64,000 nt of DNA from contig NZ_CP036523.1 in NCBI RefSeq assembly GCF_008151785.1, positions 1,240,001-1,304,000 on the forward strand. Direction: 5' to 3'. Numbering within the stretch: the first letter of the stretch is position 1; every line of letters begins with the position of its first letter. A program made the translations under genes and the position numbers. The notes below the pieces were generated by a model. The model was not told the origin of the DNA and did not search any database. It saw only the letters and a program-made list of their open reading frames with translations. The DNA is from Peptacetobacter hiranonis. GTDB taxonomy: Bacteria; Bacillota; Clostridia; Peptostreptococcales; Peptostreptococcaceae. Of the stretch, positions 9,348-20,056 are shown piece by piece.

Positions 9348-9380
9348 AAGAAGCCATCACAAAAAATGTAACAGCTTCTT
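9348..9380 (-). terminator. Terminator of the acidic-protein gene
   Basis: AAGAAGC (9348-9354) pairs with GCTTCTT (9374-9380), with further ATCAC/GTAAC-type pairing inside. T-rich on the minus-strand 3' side. Confidence 0.6.
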
Positions 9381-9414
9381 ATTCCAAATATTTACTTAAG
9401 TTTTCAATTATTTC

Positions 9415-10500
9415 TTAATATTCGTCTTCTTCTACTTCTTTTATCTTTCTTCCTTTGATAAGTTCTTCGTAAGCTTCTTCACCGACTTTTTCCTTATCTT
9501 TATTGTCCCTTAAAACCATATCTGTAGACTCTCTTATGATAACATCGTACTCTTCTTCGCCAAGATTTTTCTTTTCCTCAGCGACTTCATGGTCATCACC
9601 TTTTACAAATAAATCATACGCTTCTTTAGAATATTTTTCATCGATCATATCGATTCCCCCTTCATCTACTCCAGATGTATTGTTTTTATCTGATACAGAA
9701 TCATCATCTTCTCCGTAGATATTTATCTTTAATTCCCCTGCAAACTCTACATCGTCTGAATCATCTGCATTATCAGCTGCACCACAACTTCCTTCTATCT
9801 CATCTATTATCTCTTCTAAGTCTTCCTTTATTTCTTCCATATTCGCTTCTTCTATGTCTGTTGTTTCTATATGAGAATCCTCAATCTCAGAACTTTCCAT
9901 CTCATAATCTGAAACAGCGGAATTTTCTACATCAGAATCTGCAATGTCGTTAAATCTCTCAAATTTAACCTCTTCAGCTTCTTCCATATCTTTAAATTCT
10001 CCTTCTTCTCTACATTCCTCAATATCATCTCTGTAATATTCGTCTAGAAAAGATGGATCCTTTTGAGCTATGTTATCCAATTTCATCATAACCCGTTTTG
10101 AATATGTAACTGTCATTGCCTTTCTCTCTAATTCCCGATCAGAAGACGCAAAACCTATTTCTAAAAGCTTGTACAACATTTTTTCTGAGTACCTAGCTAT
10201 TATATTCGCTTCTTTAGAATCCCTTATTACAACATCTATTTCTTCCTCTGCACCTGTTAAATGAGAGCTGATTTCTTCAGTCTGAGCTTTAAGTCCCATA
10301 ACAATATGGTACTTTTCTACAGTTTCAGCCATCTGTCTATCTATATTTTTATCTATATCGCTTAGGATTGATCTCATTTCCTTGTAGACTTCTACCTTAG
10401 AAAACGAAATTATATCTCTAAAAACGTTGAATTCATTTATACTGTACATTTGAAGATTATTTTCTTTTTCGAATAGATTCTTAAAAAATTTCTTTTTCAT
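9415..10500 (-). CDS. Acidic protein of unknown function
   Basis: 361 residues from the ATG at 10500, chosen because AAAGGTGGTG lies just upstream; the earlier ATG at 10524 has no such site. The basic N-terminus (MKKKFFKN) is followed by an alpha-helical region with coiled-coil character to about residue 170. Next comes a long Asp/Glu-rich stretch (about 175-270), then a C-terminal part with three loosely repeated units containing EAYDLFVKGD, EEYDVIIRES and EAYEELIKGR. No signal peptide or membrane helix. I do not recognise the family. The neighbour downstream is the TPR protein. Confidence 0.65.
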   Translation of the reverse strand: MKKKFFKNLFEKENNLQMYSINEFNVFRDIISFSKVEVYKEMRSILSDIDKNIDRQMAETVEKYHIVMGLKAQTEEISSHLTGAEEEIDVVIRDSKEANIIARYSEKMLYKLLEIGFASSDRELERKAMTVTYSKRVMMKLDNIAQKDPSFLDEYYRDDIEECREEGEFKDMEEAEEVKFERFNDIADSDVENSAVSDYEMESSEIEDSHIETTDIEEANMEEIKEDLEEIIDEIEGSCGAADNADDSDDVEFAGELKINIYGEDDDSVSDKNNTSGVDEGGIDMIDEKYSKEAYDLFVKGDDHEVAEEKKNLGEEEYDVIIRESTDMVLRDNKDKEKVGEEAYEELIKGRKIKEVEEDEY

Positions 10501-10599
10501 ATATGACACCACCTTTACATTCATTATACTCTATTTATAAGAGTCTTAATTTGATTTTTAGTTCACATAATCTTCAAAGTAAATTTAATACTAAAAAAT

Positions 10600-10635
10600 A
10601 ACCACATTAGAGTATTCATCTACTCCAATGTGGTT
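10600..10635 (-). terminator. Terminator of the hsd operon
   Basis: AACCACATTaGAGTA pairs with TACTCcAATGTGGTT. On the minus strand it runs into TTATTTTTTAG, just after the hsdR stop. Confidence 0.85.
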
Positions 10636-10640
10636 GTTTT

Positions 10641-13600
10641 CTATTTATTATTTACATTATATGTTGCAGATTCTTCTGCAGCCATTGATGCATATTGTTC
10701 AGAAATAATATCTATATCATTTATATTATTTGTCTTTTCCGCAGTAAAAGTTCCACCAATACCAAAGAATTTATCGAAAAATAGCTTAAACTTATCGATA
10801 ATACCTTGTTTTTTATTAGCTCTTTTTCCACCACCAAAACGAGAAACTTTAGGCATAAGTTTATTAATATCTGTTCCTGTGGTTTTTACTTCTCCATCGC
10901 GGAATGAATTTTCAATAAACTTCATTGTTTCTAGGTCATCCAAATTTTCTTCTTTAATAATCTGATTAAGCTCTTCTTCACGTTTTTCAACCACATAATC
11001 ATTCCATTCCGTCATAACATCTTCAACATCGTTAATTTTTGAAATAAAATTTTCAATAAGTGATTTTTTGCTACGTAATTCATGACTAGCATTAATAGCA
11101 CTATTTATTGTAACAAGTATATCTTTATCCTTACAATGACCATCATGATAATTTTTGACAAGCATAAGTATATAATCAATATTGATTTCTATTTGTTTGA
11201 TAAGTTCAACTTCAAAAACAATATCATCAATAATATCCGTACTTTCACCTCTTTTTTGTTTTTCCCTCCATATATCTCTTAAATCTTGATATTTTCCAGT
11301 ATAATCCTGTAAATCACGTTCTGTAATCATCTCTTTATCTGCAAAATCATCAAATGCAGATAAAAGGTTTCTCATACGAAGAATTGCTCCAAAAAGAGAA
11401 ATGAAATCTTTTTGATTTTGCTCGCCTATAATTTGTGACTCTGAAAGTGGGAATTTTGACATAAGCTTATCCATCATCTCTACATATCCAGGGTATTTCT
11501 TTCCATCAACATCTTCATATCCATAGTAATAATCATTGAATCCCTTCATCAAGACAATACCGCCTGCATTCTTATCACCAAAAAGAGAAATAGCAGTATC
11601 GACTTGTTTCCGTAGATTTCTAAAGCATACTATATTTCCAAAAGTTTTAATAGAATTAAGTATTCTATTTGTTCTTGAAAATGCTTGAATCAGTCCATGC
11701 ATCTTCAAATTCTTATCCACCCATAATGTATTCAATGTTGTAGCATCAAACCCTGTTAAGAACATATTTACAACAATAAGTAAATCTAATTCCTTATTCT
11801 TCATACGAAGAGAAACATCTTTATAATAATTCTGGAACTTATCTCCATCTGTAGAATAATTTGTATGGAACATCTCATTATAATCTTGAATAGCTGATTC
11901 AAGGAAATCTCTTGAAGACTGGTCAAGTGCAGATGTATCTTCTGAGTTTTCCTCACCTAAAATACCACTCGTACCTTCATTCTCATCTTCATTTGCACCA
12001 TAGCTAAATATAGTAGCTATGCGCAGTTTCTTTGTAGGATCTGCTTCCATTTGTTTCTTGAATTCTTGATAATATAATTTTGCCATTGGTACAGATGCAA
12101 CAGCAAAAATAGAGTTAAACCCACTTACTCTTTGTTTCTGCTTAATTTCCTCTACAGCACCTTTTTTACCAGAAGCAACTTCTGAAATATTTGTTAGTGT
12201 GTTATATATGTAAGTCTTGTCACCACGATAAGTCTTCCTATCAAAATTATTAAGGATATATTCAGTAACAAGTTTAATTCTTTCTGGCGCCATCATAGCT
12301 TTTTCACGAGCTATATCCCAAACCTGCTCATCATCAATGTCATCACTCATATCCATAGTCTTTACATAATCAACTCTAAAAGGAAGCACATTTTTATCAT
12401 TAATAGCATCAACAATTGTATATGTATGAAGTTGGTCGCCAAAAGTCTGCTCAGTTGTAAAAAACTGAGCATTACGAATACTTCCTGTATTAGCTGGGAA
12501 TATAGGTGTTCCTGTAAATCCAAAAAGATGATATTTCTTAAAACTCTTTACAATAGCAGCATGCATATCCCCAAACTGGCTTCTGTGACACTCATCAAAG
12601 ATTATAACTACATGCTTATCATAAACTTCATGTTCTTTATTTTTCTTAATGAATGTTGCAAGTTTCTGAATCGTTGTGATAATAATTTTAGCATTACTAT
12701 CCTCTAATTGCTTTTTAAGAATTGCAGTAGAAGTGTTGCTATTTGCTGCACCTTTTTCAAAACGGTCATATTCTTTCATTGTTTGGTAATCTAAGTCTTT
12801 ACGGTCAACTACAAATAGTACCTTATCTATATATGGTAATAATGATGCCTGTCTTGCAGTTTTAAATGATGTAAGTGTCTTCCCCGAACCTGTTGTATGC
12901 CAAATATAGCCACCACCAGCAACATCACCATATTTTTTGTAGTTGTTTGCAATCTCAATACGATTCAAAATACGTTCAGTAGCAGTAATCTGATATGGAC
13001 GCATTACCATAAGTATATTTTCAGATGTGAAAATACAATACTTAGTGATAATATTTAATAACGTATGTTTTGCAAAAAATGTTCTTGTAAAGTCAATCAA
13101 ATCAGAAATTACACGGTTGTTTGCGTCTGCCCAAAATGAAGTAAATTCAAAACTATTGCTTGTCTTACCTTTCTTAGTACTAGAAGAAGAATTAGAATCT
13201 TTAATTGCATTGAAACGTGTACTGTTAGAATAATACTTTGTATTAGTTCCATTTGAGATAACAAAAATCTGTATATATTCAAAAAGTCCACTTCCTGCCC
13301 AGAATGAATCACGCTGATATCTATTAATCTGATTAAATGCCTCACGAATAGCTACACCTCTACGTTTTAATTCCACATGAACAAGAGGTAAACCATTCAC
13401 AAGAATAGTAACATCATAACGGTTATCATGCCTAGCACCTTCTGCAGTTCCAATTACATATTGATTGATAACCTGTAAAAAGTTATTATGTATATTCTTC
13501 TTATCTATAAGTGTGATATTTTTTGTACTACCATCATCACGTTTTAAAACCTGAACATTATCTTCCTGAATTTTTCTAGTCTTTTCTACTATTCCTTCGT

Positions 13601-13874
13601 TCTGATTTGAAATTGAATTTTTGAAAAATCTATCCCACTCATCTTCAGAGAATTTATAGTTGTTTAATTTTTCAAGTTGAGCACGAAGGTTAGCTATTAA
13701 ATCTTTTTCGTTATGTATATTTAGGTATTCGTATCCTTGTTCGGTAAGCATACGAATAAATTCTTTTTCTAAGGCTACTTCAGACTGATAATTGCCAGAG
13801 CGTGTTTTTACTGGCTCATATTCTGTAACTACTGTATTTTCTGTTGTCTGTGCAACAATATTAAAATATGGCAC
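10641..13874 (-). CDS. hsdR: Type I restriction enzyme, R (endonuclease/translocase) subunit
   Basis: 1077 residues, normal for HsdR. The N-terminal nuclease domain has the PD-ExK type motif (D in YDVTILVNG and VELKR, about residues 150-170). The SF2 motor follows with Walker A HTTGSGKT (about 328), DECH box (about 430), FTGTPI motif III, and helicase motif VI in IQAFSRTNR (about 735). A helical C-terminal region for contact with HsdM comes last. It cuts DNA far from the recognition site when both strands are unmethylated. RBS AAAGGAGG. Last gene of the hsdM-hsdS-hsdS'-hsdR operon. Confidence 0.95.
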   Translation of the reverse strand: MPYFNIVAQTTENTVVTEYEPVKTRSGNYQSEVALEKEFIRMLTEQGYEYLNIHNEKDLIANLRAQLEKLNNYKFSEDEWDRFFKNSISNQNEGIVEKTRKIQEDNVQVLKRDDGSTKNITLIDKKNIHNNFLQVINQYVIGTAEGARHDNRYDVTILVNGLPLVHVELKRRGVAIREAFNQINRYQRDSFWAGSGLFEYIQIFVISNGTNTKYYSNSTRFNAIKDSNSSSSTKKGKTSNSFEFTSFWADANNRVISDLIDFTRTFFAKHTLLNIITKYCIFTSENILMVMRPYQITATERILNRIEIANNYKKYGDVAGGGYIWHTTGSGKTLTSFKTARQASLLPYIDKVLFVVDRKDLDYQTMKEYDRFEKGAANSNTSTAILKKQLEDSNAKIIITTIQKLATFIKKNKEHEVYDKHVVIIFDECHRSQFGDMHAAIVKSFKKYHLFGFTGTPIFPANTGSIRNAQFFTTEQTFGDQLHTYTIVDAINDKNVLPFRVDYVKTMDMSDDIDDEQVWDIAREKAMMAPERIKLVTEYILNNFDRKTYRGDKTYIYNTLTNISEVASGKKGAVEEIKQKQRVSGFNSIFAVASVPMAKLYYQEFKKQMEADPTKKLRIATIFSYGANEDENEGTSGILGEENSEDTSALDQSSRDFLESAIQDYNEMFHTNYSTDGDKFQNYYKDVSLRMKNKELDLLIVVNMFLTGFDATTLNTLWVDKNLKMHGLIQAFSRTNRILNSIKTFGNIVCFRNLRKQVDTAISLFGDKNAGGIVLMKGFNDYYYGYEDVDGKKYPGYVEMMDKLMSKFPLSESQIIGEQNQKDFISLFGAILRMRNLLSAFDDFADKEMITERDLQDYTGKYQDLRDIWREKQKRGESTDIIDDIVFEVELIKQIEINIDYILMLVKNYHDGHCKDKDILVTINSAINASHELRSKKSLIENFISKINDVEDVMTEWNDYVVEKREEELNQIIKEENLDDLETMKFIENSFRDGEVKTTGTDINKLMPKVSRFGGGKRANKKQGIIDKFKLFFDKFFGIGGTFTAEKTNNINDIDIISEQYASMAAEESATYNVNNK

Positions 13875-13896
13875 AGTATCCGCCTCCTTTACTTAT

Positions 13897-14469
13897 TTAT
13901 TCAAAAGTTAGTAATTTATCTCTATAATATTCATATTGTTTTTGTCTTGCTTCAATTTCAGCAGGTATCCCTGATGTGATATCGTTACATAATGAATCAA
14001 ATCTATCAAGTATAGATACAATTCTTTCTTGTTCTTCTATTGAAGGTAGCATAATTTCAATACCACCCAATTTGCTTGGTGTTACTTCAATTACCTTTGT
14101 ACCATGTGCTAATTTTTTCTTCTGCCCAAAGAATGAACTTGAACGGAAGAAGTACGACATATATTTTGCATTCTGATTATGTTTGATGATTGCCGTATGA
14201 CCACTAACTGCAATTTCTTCATCTCCAAGCCATGCAGTACAAGAACATACATCTTCAATATTCTCACTAGTAACCGCCATAACAATATCACCTGTTTTTG
14301 CGGTTTTTGATTTTTCAAATACTTCATCATTAACAAAAGTTAATGTTTTATCCGAAGAAACACCAAAGTGTGTGTAAATCTGACCATAATGAATACAAGG
14401 TTTTCCATTTTCTACAAAGTCCTTTTTCTGTAAATTACCACCACGTGAAATTGTTGCAATATCATCCAA
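13897..14469 (-). CDS. HsdS half-subunit (third TRD), out of frame with hsdS
   Basis: 190 residues carrying one target-recognition domain, then the conserved helical spacer (IEEQERIVSILDRFDSLC ... EARQKQYEYYRDKLLTFE) that matches the end of the upstream hsdS. The listed start is a TTG with no ribosome site. The same frame stays open upstream (IKLIQYVFGYCPVKLDD...) straight into the TCTG tract. So it is best read as the 3' part of a longer hsdS joined in only one of the three repeat-number frames. Alternatively it is a remnant of a duplicated hsdS. Not likely to be translated well in the present frame. Confidence 0.75.
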   Translation of the reverse strand: MDDIATISRGGNLQKKDFVENGKPCIHYGQIYTHFGVSSDKTLTFVNDEVFEKSKTAKTGDIVMAVTSENIEDVCSCTAWLGDEEIAVSGHTAIIKHNQNAKYMSYFFRSSSFFGQKKKLAHGTKVIEVTPSKLGGIEIMLPSIEEQERIVSILDRFDSLCNDITSGIPAEIEARQKQYEYYRDKLLTFE

Positions 14470-14510
14470 TTTAACAGGACAATAACCAAAAACATACTGA
14501 ATAAGTTTAA

Positions 14511-15779
<1,269 letters not shown>

Positions 15780-17348
15780 TTACTGCACCTCTATTTCTGC
15801 AATAATTTCATCGATTGCTTTTCTTAATGCTTCTTCACGAGCAACAATTTCTTTAATTTCCGCATTAAGTTTTACAATATCAATCTTTTCTCTTGTATCT
15901 TCTGCTTCAACATAAGTAGATACAGAAAGATTATAGTCATTTTCTGCAACTTCATCATATGTAGCAAGATGCGAGAAGTGTTTAACCTCATTACGATTTG
16001 CAAAACAGTCCACAATCTTATCCATATTTTCTTGCGTCATATGATTGTTATTTGTTGCCTTAACAAATTCATTAGTTGCATCAATAAATAACGTTCTATT
16101 ATCTGATTTGTTTTTCTTAAGTACCATGATACAAGTTGCAATGGAAGTACCAAAGAATAGATTAGAAGGTAACTGTATAATACAGTCTACAAAGTTATTG
16201 TCAATTAAGTATTTACGTATTTTCTGTTCTGCACCACCACGATACATAATTCCTGGGAAACATACGATTGCAGCAGTTCCATTTGGAGCAAGCCAAGAAA
16301 GACTGTGCATTATAAATGCTAAGTCTGCTTTACTCTTTGGTGCAAGTACTCCTGCAGGAGCAAAACGTGGATCATTTATAAGTAATGGATTATCATTCCC
16401 AGCCCATTTTATAGAATAAGGTGGATTTGAAACAATTAATTCAAAAGGTTCATCATCCCAATGAGCAGGTGCTGTAAGTGTATCCTCACAAGCTATATTA
16501 AATTTATCAAAACCTATATCGTGTAAAAACATGTTAATTCTACATAAGTTATAAGTTGTAATATTTATCTCTTGCCCGTAGAATCCATTGCGAATTTTAT
16601 CCTTCCCAAGTAACTTTTCCGCTTTTAAAAGTAGCGAACCTGAACCACATGCTGGATCATATACCTTATTAATTTCAGTTTTTCCAACAGTACCAAGTCT
16701 TGTAAGAAGCTCTGATACATCAGCAGGAGTAAAGAACTCTCCACCGGATTTACCTGCATTTGACGCATACATTGTCATAAGATACTCATAAGCATCACCA
16801 AAAGCATCTATATCGTGATTCTTAACATAACCAAGATTCATATCAGCTATACCATCAAGAAGTTTGCAAAGTTTTTCGTTTCTCTTTGCGACAGTTGAGC
16901 CAAGTTTATTATTATTAACATCAAAGTCATCAAAAAGACCAGCAAAATCTGATTCTGATTCGCTACCTTTTGCAGATTCTTCTATATGACGAAATACCCT
17001 TTCAAGTGTTTCATTAAGATTATCATCATCTTTTGCTTTTGCTCTTACATTACAAAATAGCTCAGACGGAAGAATGAAAAATCCTTTTTCCTCAATAAGA
17101 CCTTCTCTCGCTTCTTCAGCGTATTCATCTGATAAGCAAGCGTAGTCAAAATCTGTATCGCCTGCTTCTCTTTCTCCTTCATTAATATAGTTTGTTATAT
17201 TTTCAGAAATATATCTATAAAACATCGTGCCAAGCACATAGTTTTTAAAATCCCAACCATCTACTGCACCACGTAATTCATCAGCGATTGCCCAGATAGC
17301 ACGATGAAGCTCATCACGTTCCTGTTCTTTTTTATTATCAATTGCCAT
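15780..17348 (-). CDS. hsdM: Type I restriction enzyme, methyltransferase (M) subunit
   Basis: 522 residues. N-terminal helical domain (about 1-150), then an N6-adenine methyltransferase fold with the AdoMet motif [10 protein letters not shown] (about 238) and catalytic NPPY (about 318). [13 protein letters not shown] before motif I is typical of HsdM. With HsdS it methylates the recognition site; with HsdR it forms the restriction complex. RBS AAAGGAAG. First gene of the operon. Confidence 0.96.
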   Translation of the reverse strand: MAIDNKKEQERDELHRAIWAIADELRGAVDGWDFKNYVLGTMFYRYISENITNYINEGEREAGDTDFDYACLSDEYAEEAREGLIEEKGFFILPSELFCNVRAKAKDDDNLNETLERVFRHIEESAKGSESESDFAGLFDDFDVNNNKLGSTVAKRNEKLCKLLDGIADMNLGYVKNHDIDAFGDAYEYLMTMYASNAGKSGGEFFTPADVSELLTRLGTVGKTEINKVYDPACGSGSLLLKAEKLLGKDKIRNGFYGQEINITTYNLCRINMFLHDIGFDKFNIACEDTLTAPAHWDDEPFELIVSNPPYSIKWAGNDNPLLINDPRFAPAGVLAPKSKADLAFIMHSLSWLAPNGTAAIVCFPGIMYRGGAEQKIRKYLIDNNFVDCIIQLPSNLFFGTSIATCIMVLKKNKSDNRTLFIDATNEFVKATNNNHMTQENMDKIVDCFANRNEVKHFSHLATYDEVAENDYNLSVSTYVEAEDTREKIDIVKLNAEIKEIVAREEALRKAIDEIIAEIEVQ

Positions 17349-17724
17349 TTTTTAATCTTCCTTTCCGATATTAGTATATTATTATTTAAGTTAATAAGAA
17401 TATATATTGGGTTTCACAAAATCTTTTATTCACTTAAATAAGACATAATAATTTTATCAATTTATTTATTTTAATTATTATATAGCTTAATCATAGCATA
17501 CAGAAATTAATTTTACTATATTATTTATCATTTTTTATAGAACATAAATTTTATCTTCTTAATTATAAGAAATTTTTCCAAAAAAATAGCATAGCCGATT
17601 TTTTACGACTATGCCACCTTTTTAATTTAATAAAGTCTATGCTTTCTACTTCCATTAACAATTATTATTTTTTATTCGTTCAATTTTTATAATTCTATAC
17701 TCTTAAATTCAATAAACTTTTTTC
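17349..17724. other. Intergenic region upstream of hsdM
   Basis: 376 bases, very AT-rich. It holds the add terminator (17589-17614) and presumably the hsd promoter, but I see no convincing -35/-10 pair, no ORF with a ribosome site and no structured RNA. Confidence 0.5.
17589..17614 (-). terminator. Terminator after add
   Basis: GCATAGcCG pairs with CGaCTATGC around an AT loop; the minus strand continues with TATTTTTTT. Confidence 0.75.
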
Positions 17725-18723
17725 CTACTGATTTAATACTCTCAATAATTTTTCCTTCTTCTTATCATCCACAAACAATGCATTAACAGAATGGGCATAA
17801 ACCTTTCTAAACTCTTCCTCACCAAAACCAAACACATCTCTGCAAACCTCAAACTCATCTGACATAGATGTATTAGAAACAGTTCTATTATCTGTATTCA
17901 CAGAAATCTTAATTCCATCATCTAAAAATCTTCTGATTGGATGATTTTTCATAGAATCTACAGCCTTAGTTTGAACATTACTTGTCGGACAAATCTCAAG
18001 CATCACACCTTTTTCCTTCACTAAATTATACGTTTCCTCATTATTCTCTATCCTAACTCCATGCCCAATTCTCTCAGCACCAAGCTTTTCAATAGAATCT
18101 ATAACATTCTGTGCAGAAGCTGCTTCACCTGCGTGAACAGTTATATGATATCCGTATTCTTTAGCAAGTTTCATAGCATTTACAAACTTATCTGCAAATC
18201 CTTCTTCTTCACCGCCAGCTAAATCCACAGCAGACACACCTTTACCGATAAACTTTTTACCAGCTTCAATTGTTTCTATCGCATCTTCCTCGCTAAGATG
18301 CTTCATACAACAAAGAATCAAAGTCGCTTCTATATTAAAGAACATCTCAGCTCTCTTAATCCCGTTTATCGCACTCTGAATAACCTCTTTCTGGCTCATA
18401 CCATTTTTAGTATGTAGCACCGGCGCAAACCTAATTTCCATATACTTCACATTCTCAAAAAGTGCGTCCTCCATAAGCTCAAACACAATCTTTTCTATAT
18501 TTTCACCACTCTGCATAACAGCTAGTGGAAGATCAAACCTCTTCAAATACTCATCAAGAGAACTACACTCCATTGGAGCAATAGAAAGCTTCTCAATCTC
18601 CTCTAAATCATAAGAAGGAAGCTCAATACCATCCTTCTTAGCTAAATCTATAATAGTCTTTGGTCTAACACTACCATCCAAATGACAATGTAACTCAATC
18701 TTAGGAATATGATGACAATCCAT
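17725..18723 (-). CDS. add: Adenosine deaminase
   Basis: 332 residues from the ATG at 18723, which has GTGAGG eight bases upstream; the ATG at 18756 has a site too close to use. Metal-binding HCHLDGS lies near residue 14, the HAGE motif near 203, the catalytic Glu there, ERIGHG near 225 and the final metal Asp in SVNTDNR near 285. It hydrolyses adenosine to inosine and ammonia in purine salvage, in the cytosol, using one Zn2+. It appears to be a single-gene unit between an element of the hairpin family and its own terminator. Confidence 0.95.
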   Translation of the reverse strand: MDCHHIPKIELHCHLDGSVRPKTIIDLAKKDGIELPSYDLEEIEKLSIAPMECSSLDEYLKRFDLPLAVMQSGENIEKIVFELMEDALFENVKYMEIRFAPVLHTKNGMSQKEVIQSAINGIKRAEMFFNIEATLILCCMKHLSEEDAIETIEAGKKFIGKGVSAVDLAGGEEEGFADKFVNAMKLAKEYGYHITVHAGEAASAQNVIDSIEKLGAERIGHGVRIENNEETYNLVKEKGVMLEICPTSNVQTKAVDSMKNHPIRRFLDDGIKISVNTDNRTVSNTSMSDEFEVCRDVFGFGEEEFRKVYAHSVNALFVDDKKKEKLLRVLNQ

Positions 18724-18790
18724 AACTAAAACCTCACTTTCTTCAACTTTTACCATGCCACCAAAATAAAATAAATTTAATTAATTTAAA

Positions 18791-18983
18791 AATGTGGCTG
18801 ATTGTGGACTTTTACCAAAGCCACGTTATTTTTGGAGAAGTTATAATTACTTTTCTCGACAATCTGCAGACGTGGGTTTTAATTACAACAAAACATATTA
18901 TCTACACGCACGTCGAAGCCTGGAGAGAAAGTAATTATAATTCGAACAAAAAAGGGGCTTTGTAAAATCCACAACAGCCCCTC
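18791..18983 (+). repeat. Hairpin element 3
   Basis: Conserved strands CGACAATCTGCAGACGTG (18857-18874) and CACGTCGAAGCCTGGAG (18909-18925). Middle arms TATAATTACTTTTCTC and GAGAAAGTAATTATA. The outermost arms repeat the mrp terminator in inverted form: TTGTGGACTTTTACCAA (about 18803-18819) faces TTTGTAAAATCCACAA (about 18959-18974). Total arm length is about 75 bases. Confidence 0.88.
18954..18981 (-). terminator. Terminator after mrp (right arm of element 3)
   Basis: On the minus strand AGGGGCTGTTG pairs with the AAAGCCCC side, then TTTTTTG. It doubles as the outer right arm of hairpin element 3. Confidence 0.75.
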
Positions 18984-19001
18984 ATCTTTCAAATTAATAA
19001 A

Positions 19002-19814
19002 TTATTTTATTTTAGATACTACTCCATCTATTATTTTTTCTATTTTTTCACTAGTTTCGTTTACACCATTGTGAGTTATATCTATAACTTCTTTGCTCAT
19101 TGGTAACTCAGCTAATAAATCTAATCCTAAACCTTCAAGGAATCCATCTGTTCCTTCACCTTCGAATAATTTTATCTTCTTACCACAGTCTGGACATTCT
19201 ATATAACTCATATTTTCAACAACACCATATACAGGTATATCCATTTTCTTAGCCATATTAACAGCTTTTGAAACTATCATAGATACAAGATCCTGAGGTA
19301 CAGAAACCATAACAGTTCCGTTTATTGGTATATTCTGCATAACTGTTAAAGCTACATCACCTGTTCCTGGAGGCATATCTATTAATAGATAATCTAAATC
19401 TCCCCATATTACGTCTGTGTAGAACTGTTTAACAACTCCACCTAATATTGGACCTCTCCAGATAACTGGTTCATTTTCATCATCCATCATAAGATTTATA
19501 GACATAACTTTTATTCCGTTACCATTAACAACTGGGAATATACTTTCTCCATCGCTTAAAGCTTTAGCATCTTTAACTCCCATAAGTCTTGGTATACTTG
19601 GTCCAGTTATATCAGCATCTAATATACCTACTGAATATCCCTGTTTTGCTAACTGATTAGCAGTAAGAGCAGTTATAGTAGACTTACCAACTCCTCCTTT
19701 ACCACTCATTATACCTATTATTTTACCTATATGATTCTGTGGGTTATTTTCTATTGAACAGTGTTCCTTATTATTACATGACCCTTTTGATGGGCAATTA
19801 CTACAATTTGACAT
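19002..19814 (-). CDS. Mrp/ApbC-type P-loop ATPase, Fe-S carrier
   Basis: 270 residues. The N-terminus has a Cys cluster (CSNCPSKGSCNNKEHC), as in Nbp35-like carriers. The deviant Walker A GKGGVGKST is near residue 40, the Walker B region DYLLIDMPPGTGDVALT near 140, and a CPDC pair near 208 should bridge a [4Fe-4S] cluster between subunits. The family carries and delivers Fe-S clusters in the cytosol. RBS GGAGGA. The promoter region holds a 15-bp palindrome. It appears to be a single-gene unit. Confidence 0.93.
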   Translation of the reverse strand: MSNCSNCPSKGSCNNKEHCSIENNPQNHIGKIIGIMSGKGGVGKSTITALTANQLAKQGYSVGILDADITGPSIPRLMGVKDAKALSDGESIFPVVNGNGIKVMSINLMMDDENEPVIWRGPILGGVVKQFYTDVIWGDLDYLLIDMPPGTGDVALTVMQNIPINGTVMVSVPQDLVSMIVSKAVNMAKKMDIPVYGVVENMSYIECPDCGKKIKLFEGEGTDGFLEGLGLDLLAELPMSKEVIDITHNGVNETSEKIEKIIDGVVSKIK

Positions 19815-19833
19815 TTTTCATTCCTCCATTGTG

Positions 19834-19848
19834 TTACTTTTAAAGTAA
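19834..19848. promoter_or_regulatory. Palindrome in the mrp leader
   Basis: TTACTTTTAAAGTAA, a perfect inverted repeat about 20 bases upstream of the mrp start and overlapping no gene. A half-like TTACTTTACAT lies about 30 bases further upstream. It may be an operator; the regulator is unknown. Confidence 0.35.
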
Positions 19849-19949
19849 TTCATTTTTATTATTTTTTTACTTTACATATATATTGTAGTACAGTTTTTAA
19901 TTAAAGTCATTAAATTTTTTAAGTTTATTTTTAGACAATCACAAAAAAA

Positions 19950-19974
19950 GACTGCTGCAAAATATGCAACAGTC
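19950..19974 (-). terminator. Terminator after the Na/Pi transporter gene
   Basis: GACTGTTGCA pairs with TGCAGCAGTC on the minus strand and ends in TTTTTTT. Confidence 0.85.
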
Positions 19975-20056
19975 CCTTCATATATTTCTAAATCTATTCC
20001 GTTTTTATATAATCTATTTTTTCTTACCTAACTCTTACCTAATATTTATCTCCAAA

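Noticed and set aside
9675-9953. Plus-strand ORF opposite the acidic-protein gene
   Set aside because: Low-complexity Leu/His-rich translation caused by the antisense of Glu/Asp codons; no ribosome site.
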